In this document: piece by piece, positions 24,673-32,800 of the stretch | Position numbering within the stretch: position 1 is the first letter of the stretch | Layout of the letters: every line of letters starts with the position of its first letter | Program-made: the position numbers and the translations under genes | DNA from: CAZQQN01 sp964595485 | GTDB taxonomy: Bacteria; Bacteroidota; Bacteroidia; CAILMK01; CAYYUA01 | Direction of reading: 5' to 3' | NCBI GenBank assembly: GCA_964595485.1 | Contig: CAZQQN010000026.1 | Location: forward strand, 1-43,680 | Length of the DNA: 43,680 nucleotides | The notes under the pieces: model-generated | Database searches by the model: none | What the model saw: only the letters and a program-made list of their open reading frames with translations | Told to the model about the DNA's origin: nothing

Positions 24673-25296
24673 TTATTGGCCATTCCCCATGTTTTCCTTT
24701 TGTTGCTGACTTCGGATTTTACGGAATTTTTCCTGAAGGCTTTTACTTTGCTGGATAGCCCGCTGGGTATTTTGCAATTCTTGCTGGGTCATACCCATTT
24801 CATCTAAAATTTCCTTCATTTTTTGCTGATTCTTTTGTTGAATCTTTTGCATTTTTTGCCGAGCATCCTGGAATTTCTCCATCTTTTCATCACTGACGTC
24901 ACTGCCACCTTCTTGACCTTCCTGGCCTTGCATACCGCCTTTTTGCTGTTGGGCAATCGATCTGTACTCTTCCTGAGATAGCCCTGATTCCTCTATAGCA
25001 TCTTGCATAGCCTCCCTGGGGCTCATGGCTTCATTAAGCTTTTTGCTTGCTTTAGCAAATTTTTCCAACTGTTCATCAGAAATGTTGGTGTCTACCTGCT
25101 GGGCTTGTTCTAACTGTTTACGTGCGTCTTGTTGGTTTTTTGACCCTTTTTCCTGGGATTCCATTTCCTGTTTGTTGCCTTCGCCACTGGTATTATCTTC
25201 ACTGTTATCACTTCCACTGGAACAGCTTACCAGTATTCCCGCGAACATGAATAAAAAGCTAATCCCTGTCAATTTCAACTTCTTCATTTGTTTCAT
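24673..25296 (-). CDS. DUF4168-like lipoprotein, second paralogue
   Basis: Starting at ATG 25294-25296 the product is 207 residues. The lipoprotein signal ends GILVSC (Cys25). A Ser/Glu/Gly-rich linker follows, then two helix-pair copies: DTNISDEQLEKFAKASKKL with ESGLSQEEYRSIAQQQ (about 75-125) and DVSDEKMEKFQDARQKMQKI with EMGMTQQELQNTQRAIQQS (about 135-195). It mirrors the neighbour at 23649 but has a lipid anchor rather than a soluble signal, and the first copies align residue by residue. A coiled-coil or helical-bundle structure is likely. The function is unknown. ATG 25285-25287 is an alternative start. Confidence 0.75.
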   Translation of the reverse strand: MKQMKKLKLTGISFLFMFAGILVSCSSGSDNSEDNTSGEGNKQEMESQEKGSKNQQDARKQLEQAQQVDTNISDEQLEKFAKASKKLNEAMSPREAMQDAIEESGLSQEEYRSIAQQQKGGMQGQEGQEGGSDVSDEKMEKFQDARQKMQKIQQKNQQKMKEILDEMGMTQQELQNTQRAIQQSKSLQEKFRKIRSQQQKENMGNGQ

Positions 25297-25983
25297 AAAT
25301 TTTTCGTTTTGATAAAATAATTGAAGTTCAAATTTCTGAATTTTCATACAAAAAACATAGGCTTTAAGCTGGGGTTTTGATGTTTATTTGCAGCTAATTA
25401 ATAACCCAATGACTTTTCACCTTACTTTGAAATTAATTATAGTTTGTAAGTAATTAAAATGCAAAAGTGATCTTACTGAACACATAGGGTGTTGATTCAT
25501 GGAGCTGACTTATTTCATTGATTGAATGTATTTGGCTAGGCTACAATCAGGTTTACTTTTTTCTTTAGGATATTTATCAAGCTTTTTTTAGCACTGTTTA
25601 ACTGTAAATTTTTATCATCGGCTATTTATCGGAATTTGGGGCTATTTAAGAAACGATTTTTTTAACGACCAGATAAACTATATAATAGCTAACACGATGT
25701 TTAAAAGTAACACTTTCTAATTTAAGAAAGATGTATTTTACAGTGGCAATATTTTGAGCTATAATTTAAAAAAAGGCTGTAATGCTCAAAGAAGTAGATA
25801 GTAGGCCGCTATTTTATTTTCGATGGAAGGCTTATGGTTAGCATAAAAACTGATCTAAAACCCATTCAAAAAACAGGTTTTAAAGTTTTACTTGTAATCT
25901 TTTTACTTAGTTGGAAGTAAATTAAATTACAAAGCAATCAGGTCAGGCAACCAGTTTCAACTTAAACAGGTTTATAGATGAAG
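25297..25983. other. 687-base AT-rich gap
   Basis: No ORF of coding quality, tRNA or other RNA gene was recognised between the DUF4168 lipoprotein and guaB. The segment near 25540-25700 is rich in A/T tracts. It lies beyond the 3' end of guaB, so no guaB promoter is expected here. Confidence 0.5.
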
Positions 25984-27459
25984 TTAATTGGGGCTGTAAT
26001 TAGGGGCCTCTTTGGTAATGGTAACATCATGGGGATGGCTTTCCCTAATACCGGAGGATGTGATAACGATCAACTTCGCTTGCTGCAAGCCTTCAATGGT
26101 TTCAGCACCAGAATAGCCCATACCGGCTCTGAGGCCACCTTTATATTGGTGCATTACTTCAGATAGCGTTCCTTTGTATGGTACCCGCCCAACGATGCCT
26201 TCTGGTACCAATTTTTTAATTTCCTCTTCAGGATCCTGGAAGTAACGATTTCCAGAACCTTGTTTCATGGCTTCGACAGAGCCCATTCCCCTGTATGTCT
26301 TGAATTTGCGGCCTTCGTATATGATTGTTTCACCGGGAGACTCTTCAACACCGGCAAATAATGATCCTGCCATGACAGTACTGGCACCCGCTGCAATGGC
26401 TTTAACAACATCACCGGTATATTTGATACCGCCATCTGCTATAACAGGAATGCCTGTACCTGAAAGAGCTTTAGCACTCTCATAAACAGCTGTTAATTGA
26501 GGCATGCCAATACCTGCTACCACACGGGTGGTACAAATGGAGCCAGGACCAACACCTACTTTTACAGCATCGGCTCCGGCATCAGCAAGATCTTTGGCTC
26601 CCCCGGCAGTAGCTACATTGCCTGCTATTAATTCAATATCGGGGTATTGTCGTTTGATTGCTTTGATCCCCTCCAGAACGCCTTTTGAATGCCCGTGAGC
26701 CGAATCTATCACAACCAGGTCTACGCCGGCATCCTGTATGGCATCTATTCTTTCAAAAACATCGTCACTAACAGTCACTGCCGCTCCAACGCGAAGCCTG
26801 CCATAATCATCCTTACAAGCATTTGGGTGATCTTTAACTTTCTTGATATCCTTGAAAGTGATCAAACCCCTCAGGGTGTTGTCATTTTTAACAACAGGAA
26901 GTTTTTCGATTTTGTATTGTTTCAGAATAGATTCCGCTTTGCTAAGATCCACACCATCCCTGGCTGTAATAAGGTTTTTGGTCGTCATGATTTCGTTGAC
27001 GGCCTTATCGTGTTGTTTTTCAAACCTTAAATCCCGGTTGGTAAGAATACCTTTTAAGTTGTGGTCTTCATCGACAATGGGTATACCTCCGATTCGGTTA
27101 TTTCTCATGATATCAAGCGCATCACTTATCGGGGCGTTTTCCTGCAATGTAATGGGATCCTGAATCAAGCCACTTTCAGATCTTTTGACTTTCCTGACTT
27201 CAGCGGACTGCCTTGCGATGGTCATATTTTTATGAATGACACCAAGACCTCCTTCCCGAGCAATGGCTATTGCTAACTCCCCTTCCGTTATGGTATCCAT
27301 GGCCGCAGAAATAATCGGGATGTTGATGGATAAATTCCGGGTAAGCTGGGTTTTCAAATCTACCTGGGAAGGCATTATTTCTGAATGAGCAGGTGCTACT
27401 AACACATCATCATAAGTTAACCCTTGGTTGATGAATTTATCCTGATCTAATTGCTGCAT
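25984..27459 (-). CDS. guaB: IMP dehydrogenase
   Basis: The 491-residue enzyme oxidises IMP to XMP with NAD, the committed step of GMP synthesis. The TIM barrel is interrupted by a CBS-domain pair at about 100-210 (MRNNRIGGIPIVDE, then IEKLPVVKN), and the active-site loop is VGVGPGSICTTRV, with Cys309 as the nucleophile. The flap region includes KTYRGMGSVEAMKQG. It is preceded by a Bacteroidota promoter at 27494-27524. The length (491) is normal for bacterial enzymes. Confidence 0.97.
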   Translation of the reverse strand: MQQLDQDKFINQGLTYDDVLVAPAHSEIMPSQVDLKTQLTRNLSINIPIISAAMDTITEGELAIAIAREGGLGVIHKNMTIARQSAEVRKVKRSESGLIQDPITLQENAPISDALDIMRNNRIGGIPIVDEDHNLKGILTNRDLRFEKQHDKAVNEIMTTKNLITARDGVDLSKAESILKQYKIEKLPVVKNDNTLRGLITFKDIKKVKDHPNACKDDYGRLRVGAAVTVSDDVFERIDAIQDAGVDLVVIDSAHGHSKGVLEGIKAIKRQYPDIELIAGNVATAGGAKDLADAGADAVKVGVGPGSICTTRVVAGIGMPQLTAVYESAKALSGTGIPVIADGGIKYTGDVVKAIAAGASTVMAGSLFAGVEESPGETIIYEGRKFKTYRGMGSVEAMKQGSGNRYFQDPEEEIKKLVPEGIVGRVPYKGTLSEVMHQYKGGLRAGMGYSGAETIEGLQQAKLIVITSSGIRESHPHDVTITKEAPNYSPN

Positions 27460-27493
27460 AATTACCCTGCTCGTTTTATAATAGTAAAGCTTT

Positions 27494-27524
27494 AAAAGCT
27501 AATCTCATTCAATTGCCTTGCAAA
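27494..27524 (-). promoter_or_regulatory. Bacteroidota-type promoter of guaB
   Basis: On the minus strand TTTG (complement of 27521-27524) is followed after exactly 19 bases by TAGCTTTT (complement of 27494-27501), a 7-of-8 match to TAnnTTTG. The guaB ATG follows 34 bases later. The spacing matches the consensus. Confidence 0.65.
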
Positions 27525-27664
27525 CAAGTATGAATAGCGGAAAATTCCTTCTAAGTTTGATGATTGCTACTGGCTTTGACGTTAACGGATTGAATGGCCA
27601 TTAAAAAGCGTACTTTTCATTCGTCAAGCTTAATTGCTAATACTTTCATAAAAGAAGAAGGCAA

Positions 27665-28207
27665 CTATTGACCTCGCCACTTTACTTCTTCTACACCCAA
27701 ATCTTTCGCCATTTTCCTGGCTAAAACAAAGAAAAAATCCGATAAACGGTTAAGATAGGTGATAATAGCAGGATTGACTCTTTCATTTTCGTTAAGCTGA
27801 ACAGTTTTGCGTTCAGCCCTTCTACAAACGGTACGATTGATGTGGCAATAGGATATAACAGGGTGTCCACCGGGTAAGATGAAATTTTTAAGCGGTGGCA
27901 GTTCTTGTTCAATGTTATCGATTTCTTTTTCCAGATTTTCGATTTCGGTTTCAGTAATATCCGGTAATTGCATTTGATCCTTGCCATCCGAAGCCAATAC
28001 AGAGCCTATAGCAAACAGATGGTGTTGGGTGTTATACAAGAATTCCCTAACCTTTTCATCATTGATAGAGTCCCTGATCATACCTACATAAGCATTCAGC
28101 TCATCGACTGAACCATAGGCATCAATTCGATAATGAAATTTTGCTACTTGAGTACCACCAATCAAAGAAGTGGTGCCGGCATCTCCTTTACGCGTGTAGA
28201 TCTTCAT
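27665..28207 (-). CDS. PduO-type cob(I)yrinate adenosyltransferase
   Basis: The 180-residue protein transfers adenosyl from ATP to cob(I)alamin, giving coenzyme B12. The N-terminal ATP-binding motif is KIYTRKGDAGTTSLIGG (2-18), the cobalamin-side patch is DAYGSVDELNAYVGM (29-43), and the C-terminal CHINRTVCRRAERKTV (about 121-136) contains the RxxxRRxER segment conserved in PduO/MMAB proteins. The family includes the human MMAB and bacterial PduO. The next gene on the same strand is the ABC transporter upstream. No cobalamin riboswitch was recognised before it. Confidence 0.93.
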   Translation of the reverse strand: MKIYTRKGDAGTTSLIGGTQVAKFHYRIDAYGSVDELNAYVGMIRDSINDEKVREFLYNTQHHLFAIGSVLASDGKDQMQLPDITETEIENLEKEIDNIEQELPPLKNFILPGGHPVISYCHINRTVCRRAERKTVQLNENERVNPAIITYLNRLSDFFFVLARKMAKDLGVEEVKWRGQ

Positions 28208-28281
28208 TGAATCAAGTCTTTTATATTTGGGTTTTTAAACATATGAGAAACAAAAGTACCAATTCATAGTTTGTAAAGGGA

Positions 28282-29001
28282 TCAGTTCTCAGGAAGTTTG
28301 TCTTTTTTAGCAGGCTCATTGACCTGGTCACTGTTCACATTACCATCCATCAGGTTCACTATTCGCCTGCTGTAATCAGCGATATCCGGTTCATGCGTTA
28401 CAATAATGATCGTATTACCTTTATCATATAAGCGGTCAAATAACCCCATGATCTCATGAGAGGTCTGACTATCAAGATTGCCGGTTGGTTCATCTGCAAG
28501 GATGATAGAGGGGTTATTTACTAACGCCCTTGCTGCTGAAACCCGCTGACGTTGCCCTCCGGACAATTCATTGGGTTTGTGATTAATCCGGTCTGCTAAG
28601 CCAACATCAGTAAGGGCTTTTTCTGCCATTTCCAGGCGGGCTTGCTTTTTATGGCCAGCATAAACCAATGGTAGCGCAACATTTTCCATTGCCGTCATCC
28701 TGGGGATCAGGTTGAATGTTTGAAATACAAAGCCTATTTCCTTGTTGCGAATAGCCGCTAATTCATTGTCTGTCATTTTGCTAACATCTACGCCGTTTAA
28801 GGCGTAATAGCCGGTAGTGGGCGTATCAAGGCATCCCAGAAGGTTCATCAAGGTTGATTTCCCTGAACCGGAAGGGCCGGTCAGAGCAACATATTCATTA
28901 CTGTTGATTGACAGATTAATGTTACGAAGCGCATAGATCTTTTCAGTACCAATCTCATACACTTTTGAAATAGCTTCTGTCTGGATGATGTTTTGGCCCA
29001 T
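28282..29001 (-). CDS. MacB/LolD-type ABC transporter ATP-binding protein
   Basis: The 239-residue ATPase has Walker A GPSGSGKST (42-50), Q-loop FVFQTFNLIPRM (about 92-103), signature LSGGQRQRVSAARAL (about 145-159), Walker B ILADEPTGNLD (about 166-176) and H-loop ITHEP (about 200-204). The MacB/FtsE/LolD class is recognised from the VFQTFNLIPRMTAMENVALPL region. It energises a partner permease, which is not next to it here. The stop of gatC and the ATG of this gene overlap by one base (TAATG), so they are translated from one transcript. Substrate unknown. Confidence 0.9.
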   Translation of the reverse strand: MGQNIIQTEAISKVYEIGTEKIYALRNINLSINSNEYVALTGPSGSGKSTLMNLLGCLDTPTTGYYALNGVDVSKMTDNELAAIRNKEIGFVFQTFNLIPRMTAMENVALPLVYAGHKKQARLEMAEKALTDVGLADRINHKPNELSGGQRQRVSAARALVNNPSIILADEPTGNLDSQTSHEIMGLFDRLYDKGNTIIIVTHEPDIADYSRRIVNLMDGNVNSDQVNEPAKKDKLPEN

Positions 29002-29300
29002 TAGCGATCAAAAACTTTAGGCACCTTGAAATAGTCTGAATCCTTTTCCGGTGCATTTTTCAAGGCTTCTTTCTTGGTAATGACTACACTGGGATCATCA
29101 TCCCGGAAAGGATTCGTCTCTTCGGTCATGAACACCAGGGGTTCTACATTCTTGGTGTTGACCTCATTCAGTTTTTCGCACATATCAAGGATATTGTTCA
29201 GGTCCTTTTGCATGGCCTTTTTTTCTTTATCTTCAAAAGAAAGCTTTGCCAGAAATGCCACTCTTTCCACTATTTGATCATTGATCTGCATAGGCTCCAT
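29001..29300 (-). CDS. gatC: Asp/Glu-tRNA amidotransferase subunit C (GatC)
   Basis: The 99-residue GatC subunit stabilises the GatAB complex, which converts Glu-tRNA(Gln) or Asp-tRNA(Asn) to the amidated form. The pattern VERVAFLAKLSFEDKEKKAM (9-28), LNNILDMCEKLNEVNTKNVEPL (34-55) and a late LKNAPEKDSDYFKVPKVFDR ending are all in line with GatC; the terminal FKVPKV motif is its characteristic end. A second ATG at residue 4 (MQINDQI) is another possible start. It begins the gatC-ABC ATPase unit. Confidence 0.92.
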   Translation of the reverse strand: MEPMQINDQIVERVAFLAKLSFEDKEKKAMQKDLNNILDMCEKLNEVNTKNVEPLVFMTEETNPFRDDDPSVVITKKEALKNAPEKDSDYFKVPKVFDR

Positions 29301-29393
29301 TTTTCTCGTTACGAAGGTATCAGTTTATATGGTATTTATCAACTCGGTACATTTTGCTATGGCTTTACCAAACCTTATTTTCCAAAGATCCTT

Positions 29394-29552
29394 CTAAGTA
29401 GTAACAATGATGAATTTGATCTTATCATAAGGTAATAGAAGCCGCAAACCCTTTAACAACAAACCACCTGCTGCAATAGATTGACGGCCATGTTTCCTTT
29501 TAAGATGCTTTAAACTTTTCAGGGAGCATTGTAAATCCACTACTCTTTTCAT
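29394..29552 (-). CDS. Possible basic 52-residue ORF
   Basis: An ATG frame encodes MKRVVDLQCSLKSLKHLKRK and ends KIKFIIVTT. It is very basic in the first third and hydrophobic in the middle (AAGGLLLKGLRLLLPY). I cannot match it to a family and see no ribosome-binding site. Composition is somewhat coding-like but a chance ORF is equally possible. It lies in the 568-base gap between gatC and the giant surface protein gene. Confidence 0.22.
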   Translation of the reverse strand: MKRVVDLQCSLKSLKHLKRKHGRQSIAAGGLLLKGLRLLLPYDKIKFIIVTT

Positions 29553-29787
29553 GTTGTGAATTTAATGCTTATAAGATTATAGCCTTTGATTGTTCTTTAA
29601 AAGCCGTCTATTCATATTATGTTCCAATTTGCACTTTAGCTTAAAATTTTGCCCTAAGGCCCTTCATTATTTAGCCCTAAACAACTCAACCCTTAGTCGG
29701 ATTTAAGTTAATCGTACCTTAGTTAATTTTAATCTTTTTAAAAAACTTTTTAATCGAAAAATCGATGAATGTTAGGTTATTGGCTAA

Positions 29788-29795
29788 TAAATTTG
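29788..29795 (+). promoter_or_regulatory. Possible -7 element of the giant surface protein gene
   Basis: TAAATTTG matches TAnnTTTG exactly and lies 73 bases before the proposed start codon. No TTTG is placed at the proper distance upstream, so only the -7 half is supported. Confidence 0.35.
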
Positions 29796-29868
29796 TATTG
29801 TTTCCAATATGGAATAAGGGTTTATTTAGACTGACAATTTTATTACAAACATTGAAGGTTAAAAGGGT

Positions 29869-32800
29869 ATGCGTTACTTAATGATGTACGCTAATTTTTC
29901 GTATATGTTAGCATGTCGTCTAGCGATCTTTTGCTTTTTATGGCTAATACTCTTTACGAATTTAAGTTTTGGCCAGAATTTCGGAAATCAACAAATCATT
30001 GGTTTTTCAAACAATGGCCCTAAGGAAGTGATCGCAGCAGATATTGACGGAGACGGTAACAAGGATGCTTTAGCAGTTTCTTTCTGGAATGCTAAGCTTA
30101 ATTGGTATGAAAATGTCGGTAGTGGGTCATTCAGTACTAAATTGGTTACCAACCAAATATTTTTTGGCAATGACGTGGATGTAGCGGATGTGAACGGTGA
30201 TAATCACCAAGACATTATCACAGCATCATCCAACTTTATTAAGGTATTCTTAAATAATGGTAGCCAGCAGTTTTCACTTCAATTTTCCGATGGATTTAGC
30301 AACAGCGATGCTAAGAATGTTAAAGTAATTGATATTGATCAAGATGGGGAAGAGGAAATAGTGGCTTCCCTTAACGGTCCTAACGAGATAGTATGGTATG
30401 ATAAAAAAGGTAACCAGCAGTGGGTAAAACAAACACTTATCAAAAGTTCAGATGATATAAGTGACTTAGCTATCGAAGACCTAAACAATGATGGTAAACT
30501 CGATATCATTTATGCCTCTAAAAATAGCAATTCGGTCGCGTGGTTTAAGGATACTGGCCAGATGAGCTACAAGAGAAAGGTCATAAGTAAAAAAGCCGGT
30601 GGAGCTAATTCTATTGATATAGCGGATTTTGATTCTGATCAACAAAAGGATATTGTATCAGCTTGTGTTTCAGATAATAAGGTGGTTCTATACAGAAATA
30701 TTGGAAACGCCAATTTTACCACCCAAATTGTTAGTAATAACATCTCCAAAGCTTATGATGCTGAAGCGGGAGATCTAAACCAAGACAATAACATTGATAT
30801 TGTTGCAGGCTCTTATAATAATGATGAAATATACTACTACCAAAATACAGGTTCTGGCAATTTTATTGTTGATACCATTACTTCCAATGCTGACGGGCTA
30901 ACTAGTATTTCCTTATCGGATATGAATGGGGATGATAAAGAAGATATTTTATCTGCTTCATACAATGATTTCAAAATAGCATGGTATGAAAATCAACATG
31001 TTGCAACAAAGCCAACAACTTACGACACCCTCATGCCGGTTGCCTGTGGAAGTTATACGGTGCCTAGTGGTGATGAAACTTACACCAAAAGTGGAACATA
31101 CCAAGATACTATAGCCAATGCGAATGGCGGTGATAGTGTCTTAACTATCTACTTGGGTATTGCTAAATCCTATGACACTTTAAATAAATCTGCTGTGAAT
31201 AGCTACACTGTCCCGAGCGGTGATGAAACCTATACAACCAGCGGTACTTACCATGATACCATTCCTGGTCAATCCGGCTGTGATAGCCTATTAACCATTC
31301 ATGTTACCATTAAACCGCCTTCTAACCCATTTGCGGATTCATTAACTGCATTAAAGTTTGATGGCCAGGATGATTATGTAAGTGTCGATTCTATTCCATC
31401 AGAAATCGTTGGAAACAGTTTTTCGGTTAGTTTATGGTTTAAAGACTCAGGCTCAAATAAAAAGATGGAGTCTTTGTTCTCAATAAACACCCAAAGTGGC
31501 GGTAACAGGTTCTTATTATACGACAGCTTTGTTTATCCTCGTCAAACCGGTAAAAATATTCCGTTTAATGGTCATCTGTACGCCAATGAATGGAACCATA
31601 TTGGGGTTTCCTACGACCATCATCATCATTTATTAAAGGTTTATTTAAACGGCCAATTGGATACAGGATTGAGCACTTCTATTAATATTGCTAGCACTGA
31701 TAAAATTTCATTTGGGCAGGATTGGGATAAAGGCAAAACCACCGCTCATTTTTCCGGTAAAATGGATGACATAAGGATTTGGGATACAGCCTTATCTCAA
31801 AGCGGCATAACCGACAAGTTTTGTCAAAATCTAAAATACAACCAGAATAATTTAGTATCTTACTGGAATTTCAACACTGGCCGAGGTACCCTTGCAAAAG
31901 ATGTGGCAAGGGCTTATATTACAGGTAAACTTAAACCTACAGGCCAAGGACCAAAATGGGTAACAACCCAGAAAAACTATTGCAAAGGACCAACCGGTAA
32001 TTGCTTGGAATTTGACGGAAATGACGATTATGTTTCTGCGACAAGTTTACCTCAAGGGGTAACGAATGGTGATTTTACAATTTCAACCTGGTTCAAGGAC
32101 TTAGGACCCAATCAAAAGAAAGGTCCCGAAACGCTTTTTGCCATCAACACCCAAAGTGGTGGAAACAGACTGTTGGTTTATGAAGACAAAGTATTTGACC
32201 GCCAAACCAATAAAAATATTCATTACAATCAACAGTTAAAGCCAAATACCTGGCATCAAGTAACGGTCACATACAACGACCAACAAAAAAGACTTAAGGT
32301 TTACTTGAATGGCAACCTTGATACTTCTTACGGGACAAGCATTACAGTTGCCAGTTCGGATAAAGTTTCCTTGGGCCAGGATTGGGACGGTGCAAATACT
32401 ACAGCGCATTTCAGGGGTTTAATGAATGAAGTCAAAATATGGGATGAAGTCAGGAACCCCAGCCAGGTAAAAAAGGATAAGTGCGATTTTACCTCAGCCG
32501 GAAATAACCTTGTCAATCATTGGTCCTTTGATACCAAGCAAAAAGATAGTGTTTATGACGTTCTCGGGAGTGTAGATGGCAGCCTCAAACCCAACCCTAA
32601 AAACGGTCCGCAGTGGACTTTCAGGGTTAATGATTATTGCCAGAACAAGCCTTCCGGTGGAAAAACCAACAACCCAAATGCCTTGAAATTTGATGGAAAG
32701 GATGATTACCTGTCCGTGGATTCATTTCCTTTTTCACAGATCAAGCAAAAAGATTTTACCATAAGTACCTGGTTCAAGAACTTAAGCCCATCAGGCAGCA

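Noticed and set aside
26689..27163. Two ORFs of over 100 residues antisense to guaB
   Set aside because: They lie inside the secure guaB coding region and have the bias expected of antisense frames of a conserved gene.
28208..28281. Cobalamin riboswitch before the adenosyltransferase
   Set aside because: The 74-base gap is too short for a B12 box riboswitch and holds no recognisable element.
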